Position numbers and translations under genes: made by a program. From Allodiplogaster sudhausi (lineage: Eukaryota > Nematoda > Chromadorea > Rhabditida > Diplogasteridae), in assembly GCA_945643635.1 (NCBI GenBank), contig CALZFC010000257.1:62001-126000 (forward strand): a stretch of DNA of 64,000 nt, in the 5' to 3' direction. The stretch's first letter is position 1, and each line of letters starts with the position of its first letter. The notes under the pieces were generated by a model. It was not told where the DNA came from. It was given only the letters and a program-made list of their open reading frames with translations, and ran no database searches. Positions 12,472-23,815 of the stretch are shown here, in pieces.

Positions 12472-12718
12472 TTAAACGAAGTATCCGCGGCGATTATCTA
12501 GTTTGAATAAAGTTGCCTGTCGTTCGATCGAGAGAGCTTTAAACTAGTAGAATTTTTACCTACATTAGCTAGGTATGTAGTTCTCTTTCACATCACAATT
12601 GCTCAGAATGTGATCGAAGAAAATCGCTCAAACTTTCTGGATACTATATCGTATAAGCCGAGATGAACTTATCCACATAAAAAAACGTAGGTAAATTTTC
12701 CCCGGATAACTCCTTTAA
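12472..12718. mobile_element. Small TTAA-flanked MITE (copy 1)
   Basis: A 247-bp element bounded by TTAA at both ends. Its terminal inverted repeats read ACGAAGTATCCGCGGCGATTA at the left and, complemented, AGGAGTTATCCGGGGAAAAT at the right. The interior matches the element at 15523-15807 in reverse orientation, including the CTCAGAATGTGATCGAAG and GAACTTATCCACATA stretches. It is non-autonomous with no coding capacity. TTAA targets are typical of piggyBac-type transposases, so the class is inferred. Confidence 0.65.
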
Positions 12719-13507
12719 TTTTTCTTCTCTCATTCCAAGCTGTTCTCTGTATTCTCCCGCATTCCTTTATTATGTTCCCTTTCTGAACAACTTTCCTTCT
12801 CTATTCCTATCCTATTTTTCTCTTTTCTTTTTTCCGCCTTTTAATTGCTCTCTCCACGGCTTATTTTCCCATTTTCATCGGGGGCCTCGCTCGCGCTATT
12901 TCCCCTCCCATAAATTATCGTGCACAGGAATGAGAGAGTCCGCTTTTCTTCATCCGAGGGCTCATTCTCTCACAATCAGCGGATTATATTCCATTCATAT
13001 TATATTTATTATCTCCTCCTCCTCCTCTCGTCCTTTCAGCTTCTCTTCTGTATATTTGAATAGATCTATTATTCCTTTTTGCACTTCTTTCTCTCGCTCT
13101 CGCTCTTGCTCTCTTCTTTTCTCTTACTATTTCTCATGTCCTTTCTTTTGTCAATTATCTCTTTCCCACTAATCCACACCATGGCAGCAGCAGCAGAAAT
13201 GTGCGAATGGCCATTTTTCGCCGCAGTCTTCTCTCAGTCTTTGCCTTCCTTCCTGGCCAGTGCATACTCATACATCTGTCTTCCTTCTCTTCCTGGCTTT
13301 CCTCGAAAGGCGCCACCTCCCTCTGCTCTACCTGTTCCCACCGAAATATTGTGCTCCTTTTTTGACCTCCTCGACACAGAATACAAACCATTCCCGCCCA
13401 TGTCCTCAACTTCCGCTTAAAAGGAACGGCTTCCCGAGCCACGCACACTTTTCGAAACTTCCTCCTCACGACTACTGTACCCGCACTATAAAACTTCCTT
13501 CCTGAAA

Positions 13508-16500
13508 ATGTACAAGCAATACCATCTAGTCGAGCTAGGCAAGCCGCCGCTCCGCGACTATTCTACGGCCCTCAAGGACATCACTGCTTCTTCTGCTGGC
13601 TCCGGTGGTTCTCGGCCCGCCACCAGCTACCGTATCCTCACTCCGGCCGATCGGAACTCTCGACCGGAAATTATTCGTCGGACCGCGTCGAGATCGCCAA
13701 GCGCGTCCAGGCGTTCGTCGGCAGCGTTCATCGACCTCGAACCGAGCTTGGGGCCGGGAATTGGTGGCGGCGACCTCAATTACCTCGCGCCCACTTCACG
13801 GCCAACTTCCGGTGTCATCCGATACGGCGCGATGCCAACGACAATGCGACGGCCAGACTACGGTATCGACCGAGTCGGAAAACCCGGCCAGCATCGGGTG
13901 CTGGCACCTCCTCCCCAACCGCAACGCGTCCGGGCGCGAAGCGTGCACGCGTCGCGGCCAAAGGATACGGCTCATCATCGCCACGATCAACAGCTCGATG
14001 ACGCAATGAAAGCGCTCCATGTCTCGAAGCGACATCCGATCGAACAGGACGAGAATGACAACAACGTCGCTGTGGCCAAGGTGAGACTTTACTATACGCA
14101 TAGAAGTCTTAACGTTTGAGAAAGTATCGCCAAATTGAACTTTTTAGTTCAACTATTGTTTAAGGAACAATTGGCATCCTTATGCCCTCTTGTTGAAACG
14201 GTGCTTTTGGCTTGCGATGTTGCTTTATTTTGAAAGGGAAAATGAACACATCCGATTAGTCTAAAGCGCAGCAGGGATAAATTTTGTTATTGCATGAAGT
14301 CGAATTTGATTTGTTCATGGCCTCTATTCTGTTAATCCAATGGATTTTTTTTTAATATTCATTTTATGTTTATTTATTTTTGAAATGGGATTATTAAAAC
14401 AATCGATCAGTCAGGCTGTCCCGGTTAAAACAAAAATTTAGATAACAAAGACTGTTGATAATTATTCTCAAGCCTTATAAAAATATAAAATGTAACATTT
14501 AAAAATGAAGTTTTTTTAACTCTAATACCTCAGGTCCACCCTACGCATCCGATTCTCTCACATCTCCGCCAGTCGCCCATCGACATTCGCACAAAGGACG
14601 TGGTTCATGACATGCAAAAGGTGAAAGTGATTCTTCTTCATCCTAACCGGTCATATTACAGTATTTATCCAGGAGTATGAATGGTATGTGACATTCAAGA
14701 AGTATTTCTTCTTCGTCAAGTCATTTACCTTACTTACTCACTCAGGAATATTTGCATTTTTTTTATTATTACCAAATTTTGCCATCATTAATTTGCGAAT
14801 TGACACAATTGTATATGCCGGTGGATTATGAGTGAAAGCCAGAAATATATTGGGATGATTTCTTACATTCTTACATTTAATGATTTTCCGTTGTCAGATC
14901 ATGGAGAAATTATTGATTCGCTGATTTGAAAGTGATCCAAGACATGTATTTCTAATTATAAGAGGGGTCTAAATGGTAGTCATGACTTGTTGATTTAATT
15001 TCGAAAAAAAACCCCAAATTGGCAATAATTCAGAAAGTGCTGCACGATCTTATTTGTTTTAATGATGAAAATAATTTTTTTTTCTAAAGTGCGGCCCGTC
15101 TTAATCATTTTAAGGAAAAGTAATTAATAATTGAAATAATTGAGAAGACAAAAAATCAATTCTTATTTCCTAAAGTGCGGCCCGATCTCTCTGCTCCTCG
15201 CACGCGGGGACGCCGACAGCGTCAACGTAACGGGTGGCTGCTGGAAGGCGACGATGCGGCCGAAGAACACAAGCGGTAAACTTTCTTTTTTTCTTCTTCT
15301 TCAGAAAGAAAATGTTTTTTAAAAAGATTATAATATAAACAACTCTAATTAAATTATGTAAATATCGTATGATCAGGTAGAACAAATTGTAAATACATTT
15401 AAAAAAAGATGAAACAGTAAAAGCAACTAGAGGGAAAAAGGCGTTCACATCTTGATTTTCTTTAAATTAAATAACTCTATTGTAATCACGGAACTTTCTA
15501 ACAATATAATACATATAATAACTTAAAGGAGGTATCCGGGGAATAATTAACCTATGTTTTGTTCTATGTGGATAAGTTCATCTTGGCGTAAAACATATAT
15601 CCAGAAAGTTTGAGCGCTTTTCTTTCATTACATTCTGAGCAATAGTAACGTGAAAACTGGCGGGTAGAGAATTAGCTACGGTAGGTAAGAGCCGCCCTCC
15701 TCTTTCACACGCTCTCTCGACCGAGCGACAGATAACTTTATGAGCGCGCGCATTCAAACTGGTTCTCTAGCGCTACTGTATAATTATTCGCCGGATACTT
15801 CCTTTAATAATAATAATAATTATAATTATTATTATTATTATTATTATTATAAAAGATGAAACTGTAAAAACAACTATAGTGTAAAATAAGACTTTTACAT
15901 ATTCAATTTCTTCTTACATAACATTAAAAGAAAAGATGAACCCATAAAAAAGCAACAACTAGAGTGTAAAAAGAAGACTATTACCTATTTATTTTCTCGT
16001 CTTCTTCAGCCCTTCGTGGCCACCATCTGCCGGGCGTCTTCAGGCTCGCGCAATTCCACGCGCACTGGGGCGGATCGGAGCACACGCTTGACGGGAGACG
16101 ATTCGACGGCGAGGTTTTGGCTTCTTTTTAAGCATTTATTTTCCCGCCAAATACCATTTCAAACTGGCTGAAAAATTGAGTGAACATTCACAACTATCTT
16201 TCATTTCTTTTATTGCATGCTCTCTCTCTCTCTCTCTTTTTCCCTCTCTCTCTCTTTTTCCCTCTCTTCTTGCTTTTTGTTTGTTGTCTCTTTTGCCATT
16301 AGTCTTGCTGTGCTTTATGAAATCTTTGTTAAAGAATTTTTTTTTATGTTTTATTAATATTTACAATTCTTGGCTAAATTATTGTTAAAATAAAGTACAG
16401 CAAATTTCTGCTTAAAATATAATTGTTGATCGAGGTCTTTGTGTGATCTTTAGAACTTATTGCCAGATCCATTTCGTCTTCCAAAATCCGCTGTATCGCA

Positions 16501-17954
16501 CGTGCGAAGAGGCGCTGAAGCATGGCGATGGCTTCGCTGTCCTCGGCGTCTTCATTGAGGTACTTTTGTAAATCTCTAGGAATTTGTAATCAAAAACAAA
16601 ATCTATAGAGCAAAAGAAAAGAGAGAGGGAGGGAGACTTTGCAATTTCTCTCTGTTCTACCGCTATTCTATCTTACTAATTGCGTTTTCTATTTCTATTT
16701 TTTACCATATCTCTCTCTCTTTTTCTCTCTCTCTTTCTCTCTCTCTCTTTCTTACTCTCTCACGCAGTGGAATAATGCTTCCTTTAAATAGGATGCGGTG
16801 AACGGTGTTCGTCACCGTTTCTAATGCGTTTTGATTAGAATCGGTTCAAGATAAAGATCGTTATGATACTCATTCTTTTTGCCCCTTTCTCCCTACCTAT
16901 CTATCTATCTCTTACTCTCTCTTTCTTACTCTCTCTCTCTTTCTCTCTCTCTCTCTCACTCTCTCTCTCTCCCTTTGCTCCAAGGTCGGCGCAGAGAACG
17001 CCGAGTTCTCCGTGCTGCTCGAGTCGATTCTGGAGAGTGCGCGGAGTGGAAAAGAGGCCAAGATCTCGCACTCATTCGACATGAATGGACTCATTCCGAA
17101 GAACGGTTGGAGATCTTTTCTTGCGAACGTGTAATGTTAAAGAATTTTTAATTTGTTATAAAATAAATAATAATCTATGTACATATATATGTACATACAT
17201 ACTTGCTATTGACACTTTTCCATATGCATATACATACATACATATATACGTACATTTCTATAACAAAAGACATCTAATATACACTTTATTGATGAGTAAA
17301 AGGCTATACCTTCTATAAGTCGGCAGTAGTTCACGATAAGATATGGAACTGGAACATATATGTATTTAATAAATAGTAATTGCACAAATCCCAGGCCTCT
17401 CTTCGTACTTTACGTACCTCGGTGGGCTGACGACGCCACCCTACGCAGAGTGCGTCATTTGGACGCTTCTCGAGAAGCCGATTCAGTTATCGGAAAAACA
17501 GGTTTGTGACCTTTGATCTTTGATCTATGAACTTTGATCTCTGAGTTTTGAACCTTGAACACGTTCTCGGAACCGCGTTGTTCATATTTCCAAGAATAGA
17601 CATCAATCCTTTTATCTCTTAAGTAATAATCATATTTGCGATTTGCTACATACATATTCTAACTAAAAGGAGCACGAAGCTCAACTGTAATCTACATATT
17701 TGAACTTTCCTCAAAAAAGATACATATATGCCCTTGTGTCAGGCAAAAAGGCGCCAATTCAAAATTTAATTTTGAGCTCCTTTATAATGACAAAGCATAA
17801 ATGTGTTTTATTGTTTACTATTTATTCTTGAAAATAATTTAAAAAAAAACAATTAAAAAAACCTAAATTACAGATAACCGCGCTCAAGCAGCTGACCGCA
17901 GCAAATTGGCGCGAATGTCAGAAGCTTTTCGCACGGCGCGTATACGCTCATTAG
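13508..17954 (+). CDS. Alpha-carbonic anhydrase B with long N-terminal extension (8 exons)
   Basis: Predicted zinc carbonic anhydrase of 421 aa. Exons: 13508-14080, 14534-14620, 15176-15275, 16010-16113, 16467-16559, 16985-17105, 17395-17501, 17874-17954; every phase joins. Exon 1 encodes 191 residues rich in Ser, Arg, Pro and Ala, probably disordered, with no signal peptide. The catalytic core shows [14 protein letters not shown] (ligands 94 and 96), GSEH (Glu106), GEIHF (Glu117, ligand His119), GFAVLGVF, GLTTPPYAE (Thr199/200), VIWTLL (Trp209) and NWRECQ before the stop. At the segment aligning with NGHAFNVE of human CA II it reads GGCWKATM, so proton-shuttle His64 is Gly. Exons 3, 5, 6 and 7 have exactly the same lengths as in carbonic anhydrase A, showing tandem duplication. 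Intron 3 carries a TTAA MITE. Fragments of this gene litter 23-49 kb. Confidence 0.9.
15523..15807. mobile_element. Small TTAA-flanked MITE (copy 2)
   Basis: A 285-bp element in intron 3 of carbonic anhydrase B, bounded by TTAA. Its terminal inverted repeats are AGGAGGTATCCGGGGAATAA at the left and the complement of TTATTCGCCGGATACTTCCT at the right. It is a reverse-oriented relative of 12472-12718. An (AAT)n run of about 40 bp follows at its right edge. Confidence 0.7.
16700..16975 (+). repeat. CT microsatellites in intron 5 of carbonic anhydrase B
   Basis: (CT)n at about 16710-16760 and 16900-16975. The second runs into the acceptor CTCCAAG at 16984 and supplies its pyrimidine tract. Confidence 0.7.
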
Positions 17955-17979
17955 TTTTTGCTGTATTTTCCTTTTTTTG

Positions 17980-18425
17980 TCGCACCGCAAATTTTTGGTG
18001 CGAATTCAAAAATCATACGGTCTGTAGGAACATAATAACACATTCTTATTATGTTTCCGTTTTATTTTCAATTTCGGTATAATAACACATTCACATTGTT
18101 GCTATTTTATAAGCTCATCTTGAAGTTGTTTATTTAAAAAAAGATATGATGAATCTGCATGTACATCCTTGCTAGTGCCCTTTGGCTTATGGTGTACTTG
18201 TTGTGTAGTTTTGGCCTACCGAATGCAGGTTCCGGTGCTCTTATGCATATCATTTGGCTTTTAGTGAATTTGAGATTCTTGTGCACGTGCAAAGGCCCAC
18301 TACGTTAACGCCAATTCTAAAAAAAAAGAACCAGAATGGCTCCGTGATTTTTTTGCGCGCGAAATCAAAACTAATACGGTCGTAATAATACATTCTTATT
18401 ATGCTTACGTTTTAAAAATAAGCGA
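17980..18425 (+). repeat. Diverged direct duplication downstream of carbonic anhydrase B
   Basis: The stretch around 18000-18075 (CATACGGTCTG, AATAACACATTCTTATTATG) recurs at 18345-18415 in altered form (AATACGGTCG, AATAATACATTCTTATTATG). It contains no coding sequence. Sequence at about 18490-18725 reappears in diverged form at 30990-31220 and, inverted, at 33720-33950. Confidence 0.5.
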
Positions 18426-18784
18426 CATTGACATACTTCATGTGCATGTATGTATGCATTAACAAAGGCTCTCTAATTTCCCGCCAATTGTAAAAAAGTA
18501 CCAAAATGTTTAGTTGATATCTTATTAGATATATGTATGTGAATGTGCAGAATTTCCCACTCCGATTCGACCAGATGACGTCACGAATCCAAATGTTCAA
18601 GTGTTCACTATAACTCTAGCATTGTAGGGTGTTACCAGATGCTGTTTGGCCTCTTACTTTTTTTTTCTTCTATAAGCTTTTGTATGCAGTGGTCGGTGTA
18701 TTTCTATACTAGTAGGCGTTGCTTGGTAATTGCGAAGAAACGATATTCGGTCACGAGTCAGTAGATGTAATTTAGTTATCGCTT

Positions 18785-18965
18785 TATCTTTCCTCTCTCT
18801 TCCTCTCTGTTTCTCTCTCATCCTGCTTTCCTTATGTCCTCTCTCCCTCTCCATCGCATTCTTGCTATCCTTCCACTCTCACTCACTCACCCACTCCCTC
18901 TCTTTCCCTCTCTCTTTCTCTCTTTCCCGCTGTCTGTCTCTCTCTATCTCTCTTTTCCCTTATCT
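18785..18965 (+). repeat. CT microsatellite
   Basis: CT-rich tract with ACTC interruptions; the open frames across it are Ser/Leu repeats. Confidence 0.75.
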
Positions 18966-19187
18966 CGCCAAAATTGTCGCTTGTCCAAACATTAAAATGT
19001 TTAGCATTGTATTGAAATAAAAAGTTTGCAAGTATGACTTTGCCGGACCTTCGTTTCCATTCAATTATCCGAAGAGCAAACAACCTCATTGCACCTCTGC
19101 AACTGCAGCGAGAGATTTCTTGCAAGTTCACTGCTATTCAATGCATATTTGGAAATTGGGCACACGCTCAAAGCTCCTGTCCACTTG

Positions 19188-21928
19188 TTAAGAGAGCCTC
19201 TCTGTAAGGATCAAGCAGCCTTCCATAGGCGCCTGCCCCGGGGGAAAGTGTTGGATTTTGATATCCAAATTTTAATGTTGGGTGCCCATGCGTATTATAA
19301 AGAAAATTAGGTGGTCAATTTTGTTATAAAATTTTTTTCATTGACTGGGCATGCAAAAGTATGCAAAATGTTTAAGTATATATAACTTTCTTTAAACTCA
19401 ATATTTTTGAATTTTCTTTTTTTTATCTGACGTGTATTCGGACAGCGCACAAAAACGTCGTTGACGAGTTTTATGAAAATTTTCATTTTCAACCAGTTTT
19501 ATGCATTTTTAATTTTCAAAAATCGGTTTTTTGAGCACTTCATCTATTTCCTGATACGGCCTGGATAATAGGTTAACAGAAAGAGGAGAAAAAATGGCAT
19601 AAAATATGTTGTTATGAAGAAAATCGAAGGATACATACGTTTTCGAATTTTGACCTGAACATGGTGCACTCGCATTTTTGCTGATTGAGATGAATCAATG
19701 TAACTTTTTTTAGACTCTTGCTCTTCAAACAGTTTTTATTTCAGCGGATTCGCCATTAATTTCTCTACAGAATAGGTCTAGAACCAATCTTCATAATTTA
19801 CCCTGGGGCTCATAAATAAAATTTTCTCTTTTTTGAACAAAAATTAATTGTATAATAACTACTGAGAACCAAATTTATGGGCCATTAAGATAACCGGCTG
19901 AACCAATTGAACACATTATCAGATAGAGCGAAGAATTCTGTATACCATATCCTCGTTTCATGAGATTTCAAGGATAAATATTCCCTTTTTTCGAACAATC
20001 GATGAAAATTTCCAGTGTTGATCCAGCGGATAAATCAAGTCAAAAACTGAAGGGTGCATGTTTGTGCAACAAATCATGTTATATGGTGTTTTTTTGATGA
20101 GGAAAGTAAAAATTTCATTGAAAACTGTTTCATTTAATTTTTATTCTTTTTTTTTTCGAAAAATTTTTTTCACTCATTTTATTTTCTTTACTTGTCCAAT
20201 CCTATTTCATTTCAGTCTAGCCCTAAGGTAAGCTTAATCGTAACTTTTACTCCCCCAATTACCAACTCGGTTTGTCACTATTTGAGTTCCTATCATGTCC
20301 GACATAAACGAATTCGAACTATTTGTGAAGGACGAGTTTACAACACCTCTTCTTCCAAATACAGGCTTAGAGCCTATTCAAAAACGTCTGTAAGGTGTTG
20401 CCTGACTAAAACTTCTACTTATCGCTTGGGCGTCCGCGATATGTTCCTGATTATATATGGCTCTGAAGATAAAGAGAGAAAGAAAGATACAAAGCTCTGG
20501 GGATAAATTTAAAAAAAAACCATGATTATTTTTCCGAAAAGTTAAATTTTGAACCACTTTTTGGCATTTTACTTTTTCAGAAATCCATTTTCTGAACATT
20601 ACGGCCCGGTTTGGTGCTAGCGAATGGCTGAGATGAAAGAAGAGAAAAAAATGACACAAGATATGTTTTTATTTAGAAAATCGAGAGATACATTATCATC
20701 AATAATTTTTGCAAGAATATGGTTTACTGGCACTTTCGAAATTGATGAATCAGTCAGTATAACTTTTTAAGACCCATGATTTTGAGACAAATTTTATTTA
20801 ATCATATTCGATATTCAGTCCTTTACATAAATGGCCTCTATCACCCATTTGCTGTTGCGGTGGAACTCAAAAAATGCAATTTAGCTTACCATTAGGGCTA
20901 GACTGAAATGAAATAGGATTGGCAACAAGTAAAGAAAATAAAATGAGTGAAAATATTTTTTCGAAAAAAAGAACGAATAAAAATTAAATGAAACAGTTTT
21001 CAATGAAATGTTTATTTTCCTCATCAAAAAAACACCATATAACATGATTTGTTGCACAAACATGCACCCTTCAGTTTTTGACTTGATTTATCCGCTGGAT
21101 CAACACTGGAAATTTTCATCGATTGTTCGAAAAAAGGGAATATGTATCCTTGAAATCTCATGAAACGAGGACATGGTATAGAGAATTCTTCGCTCTATCT
21201 GATAATGTGTTTAACTGGTTCAGCCGGTTATCTTAATGGCCCATAAATTTGGTTCTCAGTAGTTATTATACAATTATTTTTTGTTCAAAAAAGAGAAAAT
21301 TTTATTTATGAGCCCCAGGGTAAATTATGAAGATTGGTTCTAGACCTATTCTGTAGAGAAATTAATGGTGAATCCGATGAAATAAAAACTGTTTGAAGAG
21401 CAAGAGTCTAAAAAAAGTTACATTGATTCATCTCAATCAGCAAAAATGCGAGTGCACCAGGTTCAGGTCAAAATTCGAAAACATATATATCCTTCGATTT
21501 TCTTCATAACAACATATTTTATGTCATTTTTTCTCCTCTTTCTTTTAACCTATTATCCAGGTTCAGCCCGTGTCGGGAAATAGATGAAGTGCTCAAAAAA
21601 CTGATTTTTGAAAATTAAAAATGCATAAAACTGGTTGAAAATGAAAATTATCAGGAAACTCGTCAACAACGTGTTTGTGCGCTGTCCGAATACACATCAG
21701 ATAAAAAAAAGAAAATTCAAAAATATTGAGTTTAAAGAAAGTTATATAGACTTAAACATTTTGCATACTTTTGCATGCCCAGTCAATGAAAAAATTTTTA
21801 TAACAAAATTGACCACCTAATTTTCTTTATAATACGCATGGGTACCCACCATTAAAATTTGGATATCAAAATCCGACACTTTCCCCCGGGGCAGAGCCAC
21901 CTTGGCCCTTACAGAGAGGCTCTCTTAA
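19188..21928. mobile_element. Long-armed TTAA foldback transposon (element 1)
   Basis: A 2.74-kb element flanked by TTAA (19188-19191 and 21925-21928). Its termini start GAGAGCCTCTCTGTAAGGAT at the left, mirrored by TTACAGAGAGGCTCTC at the right. The two arms, about 19192-20238 and 20883-21924, are long inverted repeats of roughly 1.05 kb with only scattered differences. The 0.64-kb centre includes a diverged extra copy of arm sequence (20545-20790 resembles 19500-19740). No transposase frame is seen, so it is non-autonomous. The TTAA target suggests piggyBac-type mobilisation (inference). Confidence 0.75.
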
Positions 21929-21937
21929 TAATAAATA

Positions 21938-21972
21938 AATATATACATACATACATACATACATACATACAT
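21938..21972 (+). repeat. (ATAC)n microsatellite
   Basis: Tandem CATA units directly beyond the right end of the foldback element. Confidence 0.8.
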
Positions 21973-22379
21973 TTTTCAATATTTGAATCTTGCAGTTAGT
22001 GAGATGCTAAAATTTAATTCGCAAGAAGCTCGTTGATTTTACGCTCCATGGATGTGAAGGCAAATGTTCGATGAGCACTTTTTCATTAGCATATGGTCGC
22101 TTGGAGGAGCTAAACTAATGGAGTACTAGCGGACTGTTTTTTTTTAAAACAACGGAAAGGGAGGACACGCACTCAGAAAAAAAGGATAACAATTAAAAGA
22201 GAGTGAGAGAGAGAGAAAGGGAGAGGGAGAGAGAAAGGAGAATAAGGCTAGTAGTGGCAAGGTTATAATTGGTGGATCAATAAAAGCAAATGGAATAGAA
22301 ACTAAAATCGGAACAAAAAACAATCCATCGGACATGTCCTGAAGTGGCTATACTAAAGCAATCATTCGTTGAACGATAC

Positions 22380-22735
22380 TTTTTGCATTTATCCTTTTTC
22401 ATTCCATGAAATCTGCCAGTTCACATTTCAATTCATTGAAAAGTGCAGTGGAGCAATTGCCTTGCACAAAATGTGGCAGAATAAACAACTGAGCATGATA
22501 GAGAGAAAGAGAGAGAGAGATACAGATAGAGAGATAGAGAGACAGAGAAGGAAAACGAGATGGAGAGGGAGTGAAAGAAGGAGAGTGATAGAGAGCGATA
22601 GAGAGAGAGAGAGAGAGTCAAGAAAAGATCCAGAGAAAGACAAAAACAATTTCTTACTCCCTGAGAACAATCGGCTTGCCTCCCCTGCTCGATATCAGGT
22701 TGAGGACGACCTCAACTTCGGCGTGATCCATGGAA
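22380..22735 (+). repeat. GA-bearing dispersed repeat block (copy 1)
   Basis: A block with a conserved order: CATTCCATGAAATC and CAGTTCACTTTTCAATT, then a CAATTGCCTTG...CAAAATGTGGCAGAATAA stretch, then a (GA)n microsatellite, then CTCCCTGA...CAATCGGCTTGCCTCC. Similar blocks lie near 24925, 31370, 43700, 43950, 44745, 46900, 48400 and 51730, with an inverted copy near 33200-33560. It explains why GA tracts recur through the array. Confidence 0.65.
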
Positions 22736-22859
22736 TATGTACTATATGCTCACGAAGAATCAGAAGTTTGATGAAGTATCGCCAAATACAACTTTCAAGC
22801 AGAGCTATTTTAATCTCAACATTTATTCTCATTAAAAAATTGTGGTTTTAGCCTGCCAT

Positions 22860-23233
22860 TTTGTGTCTTTTGAAAGAGAGGATTTAGAACAGCGATAAAG
22901 AAATGGATGATGCTGGAACATTTAAAATACTTTATTGTTAGAGCACAAACACTGATCATAATTCCACAATCAGTTTGTCTCCTCCGCACGATGCCATGAG
23001 AGGTTGAAGTCGGTTTGATCATTTCAGCAGGGAGATGAGTAAAATATCAGTGCATAAAGTCGGATTTAATTTGTTCAGGGCTTCCATTTTGTTAATCCAT
23101 TGATTTTAATGATTTATTTCGGAATGCGACTAAACAAACAGAAGATGATGTTGTCGCATTAAAAAAAACTAATCATAATTTTTCAAGCCCTATAAAATAT
23201 ACAAAACTAACACTTAAAAAACAAACTTAACAC
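22860..23233 (+). pseudogene. Carbonic anhydrase B intron 1 copy
   Basis: Decayed copy of intron 1 of carbonic anhydrase B. It has the GGTTGAAGTCGG, AGTCGGATTTAATTTGTTCA and ATTTTTCAAGCCCTATAAAA landmarks in the same order as 14230-14510. It ends at a GC-rich inserted element. Confidence 0.5.
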
Positions 23234-23614
23234 CAGGGGTGGCCGGGGGCCGAAAATATCCGGCCCCGGCCCCAGGGTAGGCCCCGGCCACCCCCAAGGT
23301 CGGCCAGGCCCCCGTGGTCGGCTTCGAAGGAATCCCCCACCCCGCAGCTAAAAAATTTTCTTAAAAAAAATTTCGCGTCAGGAGAAAATTCCATCCAAAA
23401 TTTAAAAAATGCGTATGAACAATACATCTGTAACGCATATTGAATAAAGCGTGGCATATTTCAGCATAAATTGGCTCATAATTTATTCAACTGGGGTGAA
23501 CATAATTTAATTATCCATAGCCCCCTGGTTAGGCCCCGGCCCCGGCCCCCGGTCCCGTGCTCGGCCCCGGCCCCCAAGGTCGGCCCCGGGGGCCGGGCCT
23601 GGGGTCGGGACTGG
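23234..23614. mobile_element. GC-rich insertion element with 7-bp direct repeats
   Basis: A 381-bp element of very different base composition, with GGCCCCGGCC-rich ends and an AT-rich middle. It is flanked by the direct repeat TTAACAC (23227-23233 and 23615-23621). Left end is CAGGGGTGGCC; complemented right end is CCAGTCCCGACCCC. The near-8-bp duplication and CAGGG start are reminiscent of hAT elements; that assignment is tentative. Confidence 0.55.
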
Positions 23615-23621
23615 TTAACAC

Positions 23622-23722
23622 ATCGATGATGCAATGAAGGCGCTCCACCTCTCAAAGCGATCAGCGCTTGAGCAGGACGAGAATGACAACAATGTCGCTG
23701 TGGACAAGATTAGACTCTATTG
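23622..23722 (+). pseudogene. Carbonic anhydrase B exon 1 tail copy
   Basis: Matches the 3' end of exon 1 of carbonic anhydrase B. The frame is still open and reads IDDAMKALHLSKR then EQDENDNNVAVDK, against LDDAMKALHVSKR...EQDENDNNVAVAK in the gene. A truncated MITE (about 23730-23815) follows where intron 1 should begin, then a decayed intron 1 to about 24190 and a stub of exon 2 at 24190-24235. Confidence 0.7.
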
Positions 23723-23729
23723 GTTCACC

Positions 23730-23815
23730 CGGGGCTACTTTTTCAATACGCTTACGAGGAGGGAGGGGTTCTACTAGAATGAGCTGTACTAATAGAGAAA
23801 TTACGGTATGCACAG
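23730..23815. mobile_element. Truncated CCGTATTTTCTCTATTAG MITE
   Basis: Right-end remnant of the family seen complete at 26275-26712. It has GGAGGGAGGGGTTCTACTAG and ends CTAATAGAGAAATTACGGTAT. The same remnant sits at the same place, inverted, in the exon 1 copy at about 39950-40075. Confidence 0.6.

Larger units (their letters stand above)
7927..13507. other. Intergenic spacer between the carbonic anhydrase genes
   Basis: No convincing coding exon was found. It contains an ATAC microsatellite near 8035-8062, (GA)n at 8632-8745, (CT)n at 8862-8960, 10470-10500, 11540-11800 and 11935-12125, GA-rich DNA at 10600-10765, a C-run at 10819-10837, a 45-bp direct duplication at about 12304-12390 and a TTAA-flanked MITE at 12472-12718. 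Sequence at 8287-8355 is a diverged copy of 5759-5835 in intron 3 of carbonic anhydrase A, a small dispersed repeat. Confidence 0.6.

Noticed and set aside
13605..14101. Alternative frames of 100-134 codons over exon 1 of carbonic anhydrase B
   Set aside because: Shadows of the GC-rich exon; only the frame from 13508 joins in phase to QSPIDI and is preserved in the relic at 23622.
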